Shown piece by piece: positions 1 through 9,165 of a stretch of 64,000 nucleotides of DNA. The notes beneath the pieces are model-generated. The model did not search any database. It was given only the letters and a program-made list of their open reading frames with translations, and was not told where the DNA came from. Source of the DNA: Fulvimarina pelagi HTCC2506 (lineage in GTDB: Bacteria > Pseudomonadota > Alphaproteobacteria > Rhizobiales > Rhizobiaceae); assembly GCF_000153705.1 (NCBI RefSeq), contig NZ_DS022272.1, forward strand, positions 3,566,432-3,630,431. The letters run 5' to 3'. A program made the translations under genes and the position numbers. Within the stretch, counting starts at the first letter, position 1. Every line of letters starts with the position of its first letter.

Positions 1-125
1 ATCTTGCCGATCTCCTCCAGATAGCGCTGACTGGCCCGCTCGACGGTCGGGTCCTGCGCGGTCCGCTCCAGCGAGGCGGGAAGATCGCGGCTGATCAGGC
101 GATAGCTGAGGGATGCATCCAGCAT
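1..125 (-). CDS. DUF1217 flagellar-cluster protein, N-terminal part (cut by window edge)
   Basis: Translating the minus strand from the ATG at 125 gives 41 residues that run off the left edge, starting MLDASLSYRLISRDLPASLE and continuing with an ERTAQDPTVERASQRYLEEI-type segment. This 'SYrLIsRDlpaSLeRta..P.V.R...YyleNIgK' pattern is what I know from DUF1217 proteins of rhizobial flagellar clusters, which usually sit beside flgF and fliI. The gene is divergent from motA, with a 198 bp shared upstream region. An in-frame TTG five codons upstream is a possible alternative start. The function of the family is not established; the flagellar role is inferred from location. Confidence 0.7.
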   Translation of the reverse strand, partial: MLDASLSYRLISRDLPASLERTAQDPTVERASQRYLEEIGK

Positions 126-323
126 GTTCGTCGGGTCCAATGAGGCTGGCCGGAGCGGCCTTTCAACCCCCACAATGCGCTGGAAACCCTTGCCTCAGCC
201 TTTCAGGTACCGTCACATTTCTCCTTAATCGCGGATGCCGGCGGATCCGGCTCTGCCTTCAAGCTCCACACAAGCGCTTACGCCTACCGCTTTTCCCGTC
301 GACATGATGGGGACTGAGACGCA

Positions 324-1187
324 ATGGGTATTCTGCTTGGTATGGTCGTCGTGCTTGGCTGCCTCTTGGGCGGCTTTGTCGCGATGGGCGGCCATCTCGG
401 GGTCCTCGTCCAGCCCTTCGAATACGTCATCATCTGCGGGTCGTCCTTCGGGACGTTCCTTGTCGCCAACCCGCCCAAGGTCATCAAGGACTGCGGCAAG
501 GCGATCGGCGAAGCGTTCAAGAACGCGGTGCCCAAGCAGAAGGATTACCTGGAGATCCTCGGCCTCCTGCACGCAATGATGCGCGAGATGCGCTCGAAGT
601 CCCGCTCCGAGGTCGAGGCGCATGTCGATGCGCCCGAGGAATCGACGATCTTCCAGGCCTATCCGACGATCCTCAAGGACAAGCAGAAGGTGAACTTCAT
701 CTGCGACTACGTCCGGCTCATCATCGTCGGGTCGGCACGCAGTCACGAGATCGAGGCGCTCATGGAAGAAGAGATCGAGACAATCACGCATGACGCGATG
801 AAGCCCAAAGCCGCCCTGCAGGACGTTGCCGACGGATTGCCGGCACTCGGCATCGTCGCCGCCGTGCTCGGTGTCATCAAGGCGATGGGCGCGCTCGACC
901 AGTCGCCGGAAATCCTCGGCGGCCTCATCGCCGCCGCCCTCGTCGGCACCTTCGCCGGCGTCTTCTTCTCCTATGGTGTCATGGGGCCGATCGCCTCCAA
1001 GGTGAAGAGCGTTCGCGAGAAGAAATGCCGGACCTATGTCGTCATCAAGTCGACCCTGATCGCCTACATGAACGGCGCCATGCCGCAGGTCGCCATCGAA
1101 TACGGTCGCAAGACGATTTCCGCCTACGACCGCCCGACGATCGATCAGGTCGAGGCCGAGACGATCGGCGGCGGAGCGACCGCATGA
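324..1187 (+). CDS. motA: Flagellar motor stator protein MotA
   Basis: 287 residues, the normal length for alphaproteobacterial MotA. It is the inner-membrane stator subunit that, with MotB, conducts protons to turn the flagellum. Four hydrophobic segments are visible: near residues 1-20, 28-48, about 170-195 (containing [20 protein letters not shown]) and about 200-222. The two conserved prolines lie in GLPALG and YGVMGPIA, and a charged cytoplasmic loop lies between TM2 and TM3. It opens the motA-fliM-DUF6468-fliN-fliG-flhB run. motB is not in the window. Confidence 0.97.
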   Translation: MGILLGMVVVLGCLLGGFVAMGGHLGVLVQPFEYVIICGSSFGTFLVANPPKVIKDCGKAIGEAFKNAVPKQKDYLEILGLLHAMMREMRSKSRSEVEAHVDAPEESTIFQAYPTILKDKQKVNFICDYVRLIIVGSARSHEIEALMEEEIETITHDAMKPKAALQDVADGLPALGIVAAVLGVIKAMGALDQSPEILGGLIAAALVGTFAGVFFSYGVMGPIASKVKSVREKKCRTYVVIKSTLIAYMNGAMPQVAIEYGRKTISAYDRPTIDQVEAETIGGGATA

Positions 1188-1239
1188 CCGCCGCCAGGAC
1201 CCGCGCTTTCACAGGCATGAAGCCGAGGGAATTTGAGTG

Positions 1240-2205
1240 ATGTCCGACGGACGCAACGGAACGGCTCCGAGCGATATCGGCAAACGCCTGAAGTCGGCCT
1301 CGGAGCTCGAACCCTCCAAACTTCATCGGCTGGCCGCGATAGTCGAGGAGACCGCTGAGGAACTGACGCTCGCGCTCAATCGCCTGTCGATCGACAAGGT
1401 CGCCGTGACCTTCCGCGACTTCGAGATGGGGCAGGGTGCAGACGGTATCGGCGACGCAGGTGACGACGTCCTCTTCGCCACTTTGACGTCCAAGCGTTTT
1501 GGCCGTCCGGCCTATCTCGCCGCGCCGGAAACTCTCGCTGATGTCTGCATCTCCGCCTATTTCGGCGCCAAGCCTGCCGAGAGGGCCGGTAAGCGCGCTC
1601 TGACGGATCTCGACCGCGCCCTCGTCAAAACGACCTTCAAGACTTTCGTCGAGACATTCGCATCCGCCTTCGCGCCGATCGACGAGGCCGGTCTTGCGGC
1701 CGGCGGCTTCGTCGAGTGCGAAGAGCTCGATGAATTGCTCGGTGGTCCGAATGCCGGCCGCTATGTCTCGATGACCTTCGGTCTGTCCAAGGCAGGCGAC
1801 CGCTCGGCCACTGCCGAGGAGGAGCCGCTCTCGACGCTGACGCTCGCGCTCCCATCGTCGTACCTGTCTCTCCACCGCCGCGTCCTCTCAGAGCCGTTGC
1901 CGCTGCCGCAGCCCTCACCGGACGAGACCTGGTCCGAAGCGATGGTGCGGAATTTCGAGAAATCCGGGTTGCATCTCGAGGCTGTTCTTGCGCGCAAGCA
2001 GGTTCCGCTTGCCGAGGTCGCACACTTTCGCGTCGGCCAGACACTCGCCCTGGACGTCATGGTCAGCGAACTGATCACGCTCGAGTGCGAAGGTAAGCCC
2101 ATCTTCAAGTCTCAGGTCGGCTTCTCGCGCGGCTCCTATGTCGCCCGGTTCGAGGAGGCGGTCGATCCGACCCAGGAATTCATCAATGGCATCCTATCTG
2201 ATTGA
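1240..2205 (+). CDS. fliM: Flagellar motor switch protein FliM
   Basis: 321 residues from ATG 1240, which follows a GAGGGA-type Shine-Dalgarno at about 1224-1229; a GTG lies one codon upstream. FliM forms the C-ring with FliG and FliN and binds CheY-P. The middle CheC-like domain and C-terminal SpoA (FliN-like) domain are recognisable; the latter includes LDVMVSELITLECEGKPIF followed by FKSQVGFSRG. As in other rhizobial FliM proteins, overall similarity to the enteric protein is low. The 3' end overlaps the next gene by 20 bp, suggesting translational coupling. Confidence 0.93.
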   Translation: MSDGRNGTAPSDIGKRLKSASELEPSKLHRLAAIVEETAEELTLALNRLSIDKVAVTFRDFEMGQGADGIGDAGDDVLFATLTSKRFGRPAYLAAPETLADVCISAYFGAKPAERAGKRALTDLDRALVKTTFKTFVETFASAFAPIDEAGLAAGGFVECEELDELLGGPNAGRYVSMTFGLSKAGDRSATAEEEPLSTLTLALPSSYLSLHRRVLSEPLPLPQPSPDETWSEAMVRNFEKSGLHLEAVLARKQVPLAEVAHFRVGQTLALDVMVSELITLECEGKPIFKSQVGFSRGSYVARFEEAVDPTQEFINGILSD

Positions 2206-2521
2206 TCTCGTCCTGATGGTCGCGCTCGTCGTGACCGCGCTCAGAAGCGGGCGGATGTACAACGAATTGAAATCGCTGCGCGAGTCGGAGCGAGGGCTCG
2301 CCGCTGCGCTCGAACAGTCCGAGGCTTCTCTCAACAAAGCCGCCGAAGCCGTCATCGCACTCAAATACGAGGGCGTTTCGACCCTCAGAGCGCTCGAAGC
2401 CGAACGGCTGAAGGCGGCCGAAGCCGGTGTAAGGCTCGCCGATCTCGTTCAGCGCGCGGATTTTCACGCGGGCAAAGCAGTGTCGGCCGGAACCTCCACG
2501 GCATTCAGCCGGAAAAATTGA
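2186..2521 (+). CDS. DUF6468 / PflI-like small membrane-anchored flagellar protein
   Basis: 111 residues if started at ATG 2186, inside the end of fliM. One N-terminal membrane segment (YLIDLVLMVALVVTALRSGR, residues 4-23) is followed by a long charged, probably coiled-coil stretch (residues about 25-95). This layout and its place directly after fliM match the DUF6468 family, which includes the Caulobacter flagellar-positioning protein PflI. The assignment is from memory of the family and context, so the positioning role is an inference. A longer in-frame ORF starts at 2138, but its extra residues are Arg/Pro-rich and look like read-through of fliM in another frame. Confidence 0.6.
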   Translation: MASYLIDLVLMVALVVTALRSGRMYNELKSLRESERGLAAALEQSEASLNKAAEAVIALKYEGVSTLRALEAERLKAAEAGVRLADLVQRADFHAGKAVSAGTSTAFSRKN

Positions 2522-2632
2522 CGTTCCGGCCCCCGCGGCAGTTTCGGATAAGTTCGCGTCATTACAGATCGGAGAACGCGCCGGAATGACGTCCGCGCAA
2601 TGCCAGCCATGCCAGACGGAGAATGATACTCC

Positions 2633-3028
2633 ATGATCGATCCGAACGACCCCCACGGCAGCGAAATCGAGCACAGCGGCCAGCCCTACATGGATGAAGA
2701 AGGCGGTGAGGAAGACGATCGCCGGCCGGACTTCCGCGGGGCGGACAAGATGGACCTCGATCTCGTCCTCGACGTTTCGGTCACCATGCAGGTGGTTCTC
2801 GGTTCGGCCCGGATGAGTGTTTCCGAACTCCTCAAGCTCAATCGGGGTTCGATCGTGAAGCTCGACACGAAGGTCGGCGATCCGATCGACGTCGTCGTCA
2901 ACGGCCGGGTCATCGCCCGGGGCGAGATCGTCGTCCTCGATCAGGACGACCAGCAGTTCGGCGTGACGCTGACCGAAGTCGCGACTCCCGGATCCAAACT
3001 GACCGCGAAGAAGGCGAAGGCGGCCTGA
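2633..3028 (+). CDS. fliN: Flagellar motor switch protein FliN
   Basis: 131 residues. After an acidic N-terminal tail (residues 1-38) comes a complete SpoA/FliN C-terminal domain, with LDLVLDVSVTMQVVLGSARM, then a SVSELLKLNRGSIVKLD-like core and DPIDVVVNGRVIARGEIVVL. FliN forms the bottom of the C-ring and takes part in export docking with FliH. The start ATG lies 7 nt after an AATGATACTCC stretch without a strong Shine-Dalgarno. It is followed after 7 bp by fliG. Confidence 0.96.
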   Translation: MIDPNDPHGSEIEHSGQPYMDEEGGEEDDRRPDFRGADKMDLDLVLDVSVTMQVVLGSARMSVSELLKLNRGSIVKLDTKVGDPIDVVVNGRVIARGEIVVLDQDDQQFGVTLTEVATPGSKLTAKKAKAA

Positions 3029-3035
3029 TCGCATC

Positions 3036-4082
3036 ATGAACAGCCTGGCGAGTTATTCCGAAGAGCTGCATGCAGCTCCCCTGCGCGGAGGAGCACGGGC
3101 GGCCGTCCTGCTCCTGGCGCTGGGGCCGGAAGGCGCTTCGCGGCTCCTCAAGCATATGGCGCCGGACGAGATCGTTTCGCTCAAGGCAGCGGCGGCGAAG
3201 CTCGAGAACGTCTCGCCGGACCAGATCGACGAGGTCGTCGAAGACTTCGCCTCGACCTTCAAGCGCGGGCCGATCTTCCCCGGACCCGGCCAGCAGATGG
3301 CGGATCTCCTTCGCAACGCCCTCAGCGAAAACGAATACGAGGCGCTTTTCCCGGACGAGAAGAGCCGCGCGATCCAGACCATGCTCGCCCAGGACAAGCG
3401 CAACGTCTGGGAAGCGGTCGCCGACATCGAAGGCGAGGTCCTTGCGAAGAAACTGTCCGGAGAGCATCCGCATATCATCGCGATTCTTCTGTCCAAGGTG
3501 CCGAGCGATGCTGCCGTCCTGATCGTCCGCGCTTTCGAGCCCGACCTCAGGAACGACGTCCTGAAGCGCATGCTACAAATCAAGCCGCTTGCGGGCCCGA
3601 TCCAGAGCCTCTTCGAGTCCCACGTGCGCCAGACTTATCTAGTCACAGGCGACGACCAGGCCGGTGAGGGGCGACACACGATCCTTGCCAATGTCGTGAA
3701 CCGCCTTGCGAAGGACGAGAGCACCGAACTGATCGACTTCATCGAGGTCGACCAGCCGGAAGAGGCGATGGAGTTGCGCAAGCTCCTCTTCGCCTTCGAG
3801 GACATTCCCGGAATGCCGCAGAAAGCGCGGCTCACCCTTTTCGACGGCATCGGCGCCGAGACGATCATTCTCGCCCTTCAGGGCGCACCGGACGATATCC
3901 GCGAGTCGATACTCTCTGCTCAGGGAGCACGGGCGCGTCGTATGATCGAAGCGGAACTCTCACAGGAATCGAACGCCACCAAGGACGCTATCGAGGCGGC
4001 CCGACGCGACATAGCGGGCCGGGCGCTCGAACTGGCCGGTGAAGGCACGATCATCCTGCGTGAGAGCGAGGACGAGGATTAG
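3036..4082 (+). CDS. fliG: Flagellar motor switch protein FliG
   Basis: 348 residues, the usual length. The FliG N domain begins around RAAVLLLALGPEGASRLLKH (residues about 20-40), followed by a middle domain with PHIIAILLSKVPSDAAVLIV. The C-terminal torque domain contains the charged ridge ELRKLLFAFEDIPGMPQKAR and DDIRESILSAQGARARRMIE. FliG couples the MS ring (FliF) to the stator. It lies between fliN (7 bp) and flhB (79 bp). Confidence 0.97.
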   Translation: MNSLASYSEELHAAPLRGGARAAVLLLALGPEGASRLLKHMAPDEIVSLKAAAAKLENVSPDQIDEVVEDFASTFKRGPIFPGPGQQMADLLRNALSENEYEALFPDEKSRAIQTMLAQDKRNVWEAVADIEGEVLAKKLSGEHPHIIAILLSKVPSDAAVLIVRAFEPDLRNDVLKRMLQIKPLAGPIQSLFESHVRQTYLVTGDDQAGEGRHTILANVVNRLAKDESTELIDFIEVDQPEEAMELRKLLFAFEDIPGMPQKARLTLFDGIGAETIILALQGAPDDIRESILSAQGARARRMIEAELSQESNATKDAIEAARRDIAGRALELAGEGTIILRESEDED

Positions 4083-4161
4083 GCGGACTGGGACGAGCGG
4101 TCAGAGCCGCTTAACCATGCCGTTTCATTTAAACGAAACGAAAATTGCGGACTAATCGGCT

Positions 4162-5250
4162 GTGGCGGAGAGCGAAGATCGTTCCCAAAAGACGGAACAG
4201 CCGACCGAAAAGAAGATTCGCGACACGATCGAGAAGGGCAACCTTCCCAATTCTCGCGAAGCTCCGGTCCTGGCGTCTTTTCTGGCGATATCGCTGTTCA
4301 TCGCCCTGCAGGCTCGCGAGTCCGGTTACCGCCTTCTCACGACCCTGCAGACGACGTTCGACAATCCTCTCCAGTGGGAATTGGAGACAAGCCGGGACGC
4401 CCTGCATGTTCTCAGTGTGCTCAGCACGGAAGCGGCGATCTTTCTCGTACCGGTGGCGATCTTCCTGTGTATCGGCGGCATTCTCGCCTCCGTCCTGCAG
4501 AACCCACCCCAGGTCAATTTCGAACGGATCAAGCCGAAGGCATCGAACATCTCGCCGGCCTCCGGTCTCAAGCGCATTTTCGGCCCGCGCGGTCTGACGG
4601 AGTTCGCCAAGGCCGTGTTCAAGTTCCTCATGATAGGCGTCGTCGTCGGCACTCTCATCGTCTCCAATCTCGGAACGATGATCCAGACGATGCTGGCCGA
4701 TCCGGTTCAGGTTCCCGAACTGGTGCTCGACCTTGCCATGAAGCTTCTGTCGGGCGTTTCGATCGCGACGATCGTCCTCGTCGCGGCCGATATCGCCATG
4801 ACGCGCATTCATTGGCGCCGCGACATCATGATGTCGAAGCAGGAGATCAAGGACGAGCACAAGCAGACCGACGGCGATCCGATGGTCAAACAACGGCAGA
4901 AGCAGATTGCCCGCGAGCGCTCGAGGAAGCGCATGATCGCAGCGGTGCCCAACGCCACGCTGGTCATCGCCAACCCGACCCACTATGCCATCGCCTTGCG
5001 TTACAAGCGGGAGGAGGGCGGCGCGCCGATGGTGGTCGCGAAAGGCACCGATCTCGTCGCGCTGAAGATCCGCGAAGTCGCAGAAGAAAAAGAAATCCCG
5101 GTGATCGAGGACAAGCTCCTCGCAAGATCGATGTATGATCATGTTCACATCGATCAGATGATTCCACCTGAATTCTTCAAGGCGGTGGCGGAAATCATCT
5201 ATTATCTTCACACCCGGGAGGGCTCGAAGGTCAGCGTCGCGACCGCGTGA
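4162..5250 (+). CDS. flhB: Flagellar export switch protein FlhB
   Basis: 362 residues from a GTG start. It begins with the family hallmark (SEDRSQKTEQPTEKKIRDT), then four membrane segments and a cytoplasmic C-terminal domain. The autocleavage motif NPTH is present (IANPTHYAIALRYKREEGGA, about residue 270), as is the second conserved region VVAKGTDLVALKIREVA. FlhB is the inner-membrane export-gate component that switches substrate specificity from rod/hook to filament. The GTG was chosen because it gives the conserved 'aEsedrsqkTE' start; no ATG lies nearby in frame. Confidence 0.97.
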   Translation: MAESEDRSQKTEQPTEKKIRDTIEKGNLPNSREAPVLASFLAISLFIALQARESGYRLLTTLQTTFDNPLQWELETSRDALHVLSVLSTEAAIFLVPVAIFLCIGGILASVLQNPPQVNFERIKPKASNISPASGLKRIFGPRGLTEFAKAVFKFLMIGVVVGTLIVSNLGTMIQTMLADPVQVPELVLDLAMKLLSGVSIATIVLVAADIAMTRIHWRRDIMMSKQEIKDEHKQTDGDPMVKQRQKQIARERSRKRMIAAVPNATLVIANPTHYAIALRYKREEGGAPMVVAKGTDLVALKIREVAEEKEIPVIEDKLLARSMYDHVHIDQMIPPEFFKAVAEIIYYLHTREGSKVSVATA

Positions 5251-5399
5251 TGATGCGGCACCGGCCCCACCGACGCGCTTGACGGGCCGCCCGAGAGAGG
5301 CACCACGGATGCCGGCATTCACCTCCGATCGTCTAAGACGAGACCGGACGCCAGATCTCTGGCATGACGCCGTTCGCCCGACGGGAGCCATCCGCCACC

Positions 5400-5837
5400 A
5401 TGCTTGACGTGAAAAAGCGGGCCTCTCTCACCCGCGAGAAGCTGCTCGCTGACGCAATCCGCGAATTCGTCGCCGAATTGCGTCTCGTCGACGTCGCCGA
5501 CTACGTCGCCTATCTGCGCTTCGAGAAATACGCCAATATCGAGGACATCGTCTCGTCGAGCGCTGAACTCACACTCAAGCCTGGCGTCCTGCGCTTTGCC
5601 AATTCCGGCGACGTCGCCGTGTCCTGGGGTACCAAACCCATCGTCGCGCTTGCGCTGGAATTCCAGCACGATGGCGTAACCGCTCATTTCCGGCTGGAGC
5701 TCAGCGCCTCGACGGCTGCCGTCGACATCACTTATGTCGACCTCTCCGGCCCATCGGGCGGCGAAGCCTCCGATACGGAACGCTTTCAACGCGCGCTGAG
5801 CGACGCGCGTCTCATGAAAACGGGAGATGAGGCCTGA
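5400..5837 (+). CDS. Hypothetical protein in flagellar cluster
   Basis: 145 residues from ATG 5400, preceded by GGGAG at 5382-5386; a longer frame starts at 5364 but lacks a ribosome-binding site. The sequence is acidic to neutral with no membrane segment and no signal peptide. An N-terminal helical part (LTREKLLADAIREFVAEL) is followed by a likely beta-rich region (residues about 55-120). I do not recognise the family. Short unnamed genes after flhB occur in rhizobial flagellar clusters, so a flagellar link is plausible from position only. Confidence 0.65.
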   Translation: MLDVKKRASLTREKLLADAIREFVAELRLVDVADYVAYLRFEKYANIEDIVSSSAELTLKPGVLRFANSGDVAVSWGTKPIVALALEFQHDGVTAHFRLELSASTAAVDITYVDLSGPSGGEASDTERFQRALSDARLMKTGDEA

Positions 5838-5948
5838 TCATCAGGCTGATAGTCAGCCCTCGCTCCGAGCATGCGGCGCAAGCTTCCGCATTGCCTTCGA
5901 CGTTGATGCCCTATCTGACCTCGCGCGCCCCAGCAAGGATCGGATGCC

Positions 5949-6554
5949 ATGAAGCTCTTCAAGAATGCGACGTCGCCTTTCGCCCGCGTGGCTCACGCCA
6001 TGCTGATGGAGGCGGGCGCGCATCCCGAGATCGACGTGGTGAACCAGTGGGAGAGCCCGGATCGACTCGTGGATCGTAATCCCGCCCAACGTATCCCGAC
6101 ACTCGAACTCGACGATGGGTCGATCCTCACAGAAGCGCTGATCATTGCGCGACATGCCGCCGACATCGCGCCGGACGGCTCGCATCTGAAAACCATGACG
6201 GTCACGGATTACGAAATCTCAGGGTTCGCCTTCGGCGTTTTCGACTCGGCGGTCTATACGCTGAACGGGCGCAAGATTGTGTCTGGCGAATTTGGCGATT
6301 CCGCCTTCGACGGCTCCGAGATGGGCCAGCGTCGTCGCCGTTCCATGGTGAACGGGTTGCAGAGACTTGAGGGTATGACGGACAAGCTTTCGACGAGCGA
6401 TATCGGACTTGCCGAGATCAGCACCGTAACGGCCCTTCACTATGTAAAGCTGCGCTTCCCGGATGCCGACTGGATGCCCGCGACGCCGAACCTCGACGCC
6501 TTCGCCGAAAGAGTCAGCGAACGCCCATCGATCGGCAAGACGATGCCGAACTAA
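5949..6554 (+). CDS. Glutathione S-transferase-like protein
   Basis: 201 residues. The N-terminal thioredoxin-fold portion reads MKLFKNATSPFARVAHAMLM, with NPAQRIPTLELDDGSILTEA matching the GST glutathione-binding 'vP.L...dg..l.eS' motif; here the usual ES is EA. A helical C-terminal half follows (residues 85-200), including an FPDADWMPATPNLDAFAERV-like end typical of GSTs. A catalytic residue is uncertain: a Ser at position 9 is the likely equivalent. It sits between two flagellar transcription blocks and has no obvious flagellar role, so it appears to be a passenger. Confidence 0.8.
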   Translation: MKLFKNATSPFARVAHAMLMEAGAHPEIDVVNQWESPDRLVDRNPAQRIPTLELDDGSILTEALIIARHAADIAPDGSHLKTMTVTDYEISGFAFGVFDSAVYTLNGRKIVSGEFGDSAFDGSEMGQRRRRSMVNGLQRLEGMTDKLSTSDIGLAEISTVTALHYVKLRFPDADWMPATPNLDAFAERVSERPSIGKTMPN

Positions 6555-6659
6555 CGGCCATCGATCCGTCCTGCTTTAACTCTTCCTTCACACCTTCAGC
6601 TTCGGACAAGCGCTTCGGCCTACACCCGGTACAACTTGAAATCCCGTTAATGGGAGGCC

Positions 6660-7043
6660 GTGTTGGATCAGGTCTATCTCTTTTCGCTGACATCGAAGCA
6701 GGCGGACTGGCTCTCTCATCGCCAGGCGCTGGTGGCTGAGAACGTCGCCAATGTGAACACGCCGGGCTACACCGCGAAGGACATCACCCCCTTCGAACAG
6801 GTGCTGGACAATACCGCGCTTGCCCAAACGGCATCCAATCCAAAGCATCTGGTCGGATTCGGTGGCGGAACGGCCGAGGCCGAAGCCACCGAGGCCGTGA
6901 CCTGGGACGTCAAGCATTCCGGCAACTCCGTCGCCGTCGAGCAGGAAATGATGAAGGCCGGTGAGGTCAGTCGTGACTATTCGCTGAACACCTCGATCGT
7001 CAAAAGCTTCCACCGCATGTTCATGACGACGATCAGGGGGTAA
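6660..7043 (+). CDS. flgB: Flagellar proximal rod protein FlgB
   Basis: About 127 residues. The N-terminal rod signature [20 protein letters not shown] is clear, and the C-terminal amphipathic helix ends [20 protein letters not shown]. The start is ambiguous: GTG 6660 is only 2 nt after GGGAGG (6652-6657), while TTG 6663 has a better 5 nt spacing. FlgB with FlgC and FliE forms the base of the rod in the periplasm. It starts the tightly spaced flgB-flgC-fliE run (5 bp gaps). Confidence 0.95.
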   Translation: MLDQVYLFSLTSKQADWLSHRQALVAENVANVNTPGYTAKDITPFEQVLDNTALAQTASNPKHLVGFGGGTAEAEATEAVTWDVKHSGNSVAVEQEMMKAGEVSRDYSLNTSIVKSFHRMFMTTIRG

Positions 7044-7048
7044 GCGCC

Positions 7049-7465
7049 ATGGCCGATCCGCTCGTCTCCTCGCTCAAGATCGCCGCTTCCGGCATGGAGG
7101 CCCAGTCGACGCGCCTGCGCGTCGTCTCCGAGAATGTCGCCAATGCCGAGACTACGGGCGATACGCCCGGCGCTGATCCTTACGTTCGTAAGACCGTCAC
7201 CTTCGGCGCGACGCTCGACGAGGTCACCGGCGCCAACCTCGTGCGCGTCACCGACATTGGCACCGACAAGGCCGACTTTGAGTCCACCTACGATCCCGGC
7301 AATCCGGCGGCCGATGAGAACGGCTACGTCAAGCGCCCGAACGTCAACATGCTCACCGAGATGATGGACATGCGCGAGGCCAACCGATCCTACGAAGCCA
7401 ACATACAGGTGATCAAGCAGGCGCGCGAGATCATCAACATGACCATAGACCTCCTGAGGAGCTGA
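7049..7465 (+). CDS. flgC: Flagellar proximal rod protein FlgC
   Basis: 138 residues, standard length. The N-terminal rod motif [20 protein letters not shown] followed by [10 protein letters not shown], and the C-terminal motif [20 protein letters not shown], are diagnostic for FlgC. It is a secreted axial rod subunit assembled on FlgB/FliE. It lies 5 bp after flgB and 5 bp before fliE, so the three are almost certainly co-transcribed. Confidence 0.97.
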   Translation: MADPLVSSLKIAASGMEAQSTRLRVVSENVANAETTGDTPGADPYVRKTVTFGATLDEVTGANLVRVTDIGTDKADFESTYDPGNPAADENGYVKRPNVNMLTEMMDMREANRSYEANIQVIKQAREIINMTIDLLRS

Positions 7466-7470
7466 CCACC

Positions 7471-7797
7471 ATGATCCCAGCGATCGGATCCTCCCTGTTC
7501 GATTCCACCGTCACACAGACCCAGGCGCCCTCAGCTTCCGAGGGCATGGCCCAGGTCTCGCGGACCCAGCCGACCCAGTTCAACGAGTTCTCCGAAGTCC
7601 TGTCGCGGGTCATGGTCGACGCCGCCGACACGGTTAAGACCGCCGAGGCAACCTCGATCCAGGGCGTCAACGGCAAGGCTTCCACCCAGGCCGTGGTCGA
7701 GGCCGTGATGAGCGCCGAGCGTACGCTCCAGACCGCCGTCGCCGTTCGGGACAAGGCGGTCGCCGCTTACATGGAACTGTCGCGCATGCAGATCTGA
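7471..7797 (+). CDS. fliE: Flagellar hook-basal body complex protein FliE
   Basis: 108 residues, matching the family. The conserved C-terminal half contains VVEAVMSAERTLQTAVAVRD followed by KAVAAYMELSRMQI, the segment that links the MS ring to the rod. The N-terminal half is poorly conserved, as usual. It is followed by 122 bp before flgG; this gap holds a small perfect hairpin (GGACGC/GCGTCC, 7880-7894) without a T-run. Confidence 0.95.
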   Translation: MIPAIGSSLFDSTVTQTQAPSASEGMAQVSRTQPTQFNEFSEVLSRVMVDAADTVKTAEATSIQGVNGKASTQAVVEAVMSAERTLQTAVAVRDKAVAAYMELSRMQI

Positions 7798-7919
7798 GGG
7801 GCGAGGAATCCCCCTTCGGTCAGCCCCACGTGATCCTCGCCTGAGAGAATTGCGGCCTGGCAGGAAGCACCACGACGAAGGACGCCCGGCGTCCGGTTCC
7901 CAACCCAAGGAGAGACGCC

Positions 7920-8702
7920 ATGCGCGCACTTGCGATCGCGGCAACGGGCATGAACGCCCAGGAAACCAACGTCGAGGTCATCGCCAACAACATCGCCAAC
8001 GTGAACACGACCGGCTTCAAGAGGGCACGGGCGGAATTCACCGACCTTCTCTACCAGGTGGAGCGCGCCAAGGGCGTCGCCGCGGCAGGCGCGGAAGGCG
8101 TTGTGCCCGAGGGAGCCCAGCTCGGCCTCGGCGTCCGGCTCGCGGCGATCCGCAACGTTCACCTTCAGGGCGCCCTGAAGGAAACCGGCAACAAGCTCGA
8201 TCTCGCGCTCAACGGCGAGGGCTGGTTTCAAATCCAGGGTCCGGGCGGCGCGATCCGCTATACCCGCGACGGCGCCTTCAACACCAACGCCGAAGGCCAG
8301 ATCGTGACCCTCGACGGCTATCTCGTCGATCCGGAACTGACTGTTCCTGCCAACACCTCCGAAATCGTCGTCAACGAGGCTGGGCAGGTCTATGCCCGGG
8401 TCGAGGGCGAATTGCAGGATGTCGGGCAGCTGACGCTCGCCACCTTCGCGAACAATGCCGGCCTCCACGCCGAGGGTGGAAACCTCTTTTCCGAGACCGT
8501 CGCCTCCGGTGCACCGGTCGTCGGTGTGCCCGGCGATCCCGGCTACGGCGTCGTGCATCAGGGCTATCTAGAAGACTCCAACGTCGACCCGGTGAAGGAG
8601 ATCTCCGAACTGATCTCCGCCCAGCGCGCCTACGAGATGAACTCGAAGATCATCAGTGCCGCCGACGAAATGGCGAGCGTCGTCTCCAAGGGCATTCGCT
8701 GA
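7920..8702 (+). CDS. flgG: Flagellar distal rod protein FlgG
   Basis: 260 residues with [20 protein letters not shown] at the start, [17 protein letters not shown], the FlgG-type DLLYQ segment and the C-terminal [20 protein letters not shown] helix. FlgG forms the distal rod that passes through the FlgI and FlgH rings encoded downstream. A good Shine-Dalgarno (AAGGAGAG, 7907-7914) precedes the start. It is followed immediately by flgA (1 bp gap). Confidence 0.98.
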   Translation: MRALAIAATGMNAQETNVEVIANNIANVNTTGFKRARAEFTDLLYQVERAKGVAAAGAEGVVPEGAQLGLGVRLAAIRNVHLQGALKETGNKLDLALNGEGWFQIQGPGGAIRYTRDGAFNTNAEGQIVTLDGYLVDPELTVPANTSEIVVNEAGQVYARVEGELQDVGQLTLATFANNAGLHAEGGNLFSETVASGAPVVGVPGDPGYGVVHQGYLEDSNVDPVKEISELISAQRAYEMNSKIISAADEMASVVSKGIR

Positions 8703-8703
8703 T

Positions 8704-9165
8704 ATGGCCGGGCGCCTCCTCAAGACCGCGCTCGCGCTGAGCCTCGGCCTATCGGGCGCCACCGGATCGCTCGCCGCCGAGCTCGACATGCCGGTTCCCG
8801 GCGTCGTCATCTATCCCGGACAGGACATCGTCGCGGCGGGCCTTTCGACCCGCACCTTCATCGTCAAGGACGAGAAGGTCGGCCTCTTCGTCGTCGACAG
8901 GGAAGATCTTTACGGCCATGTCGCGCGCCGCACGCTACTGCCCGGCAAGGCGATCCGACGCGCCGACCTGACGACGCCGGACGCCGTCAAGGCGGGCACG
9001 AACGTCACGTTGATCTATGCGGAGGAGGGGCTGGTCATCACCGGCCTCGGCATGGCGCTCGAGTCGGGCCAGGAAGGCGAGACGATCCGCGTCCGCAATA
9101 CCGATAGCGGCATCACCATCTCGGGCCGAATATCGCCCGACGGGACGATCGCCGTCGAAGGATGA
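8704..9165 (+). CDS. flgA: Flagellar P-ring assembly chaperone FlgA
   Basis: 153 residues from ATG 8704, one base after the flgG stop; a longer frame starts inside flgG but lacks the signal peptide at its start. An N-terminal signal peptide (LLKTALALSLGLSGATGSLA, cleavage near AAELD) is followed by a SAF domain (VPGVVIYPGQDIVAAGL, LPGKAIRRADL) and the C-terminal AGTNVTLIYAEEGLVITGLG core. FlgA is the periplasmic chaperone for P-ring subunit FlgI. Its stop overlaps the flgI start (ATGA). Confidence 0.94.
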   Translation: MAGRLLKTALALSLGLSGATGSLAAELDMPVPGVVIYPGQDIVAAGLSTRTFIVKDEKVGLFVVDREDLYGHVARRTLLPGKAIRRADLTTPDAVKAGTNVTLIYAEEGLVITGLGMALESGQEGETIRVRNTDSGITISGRISPDGTIAVEG

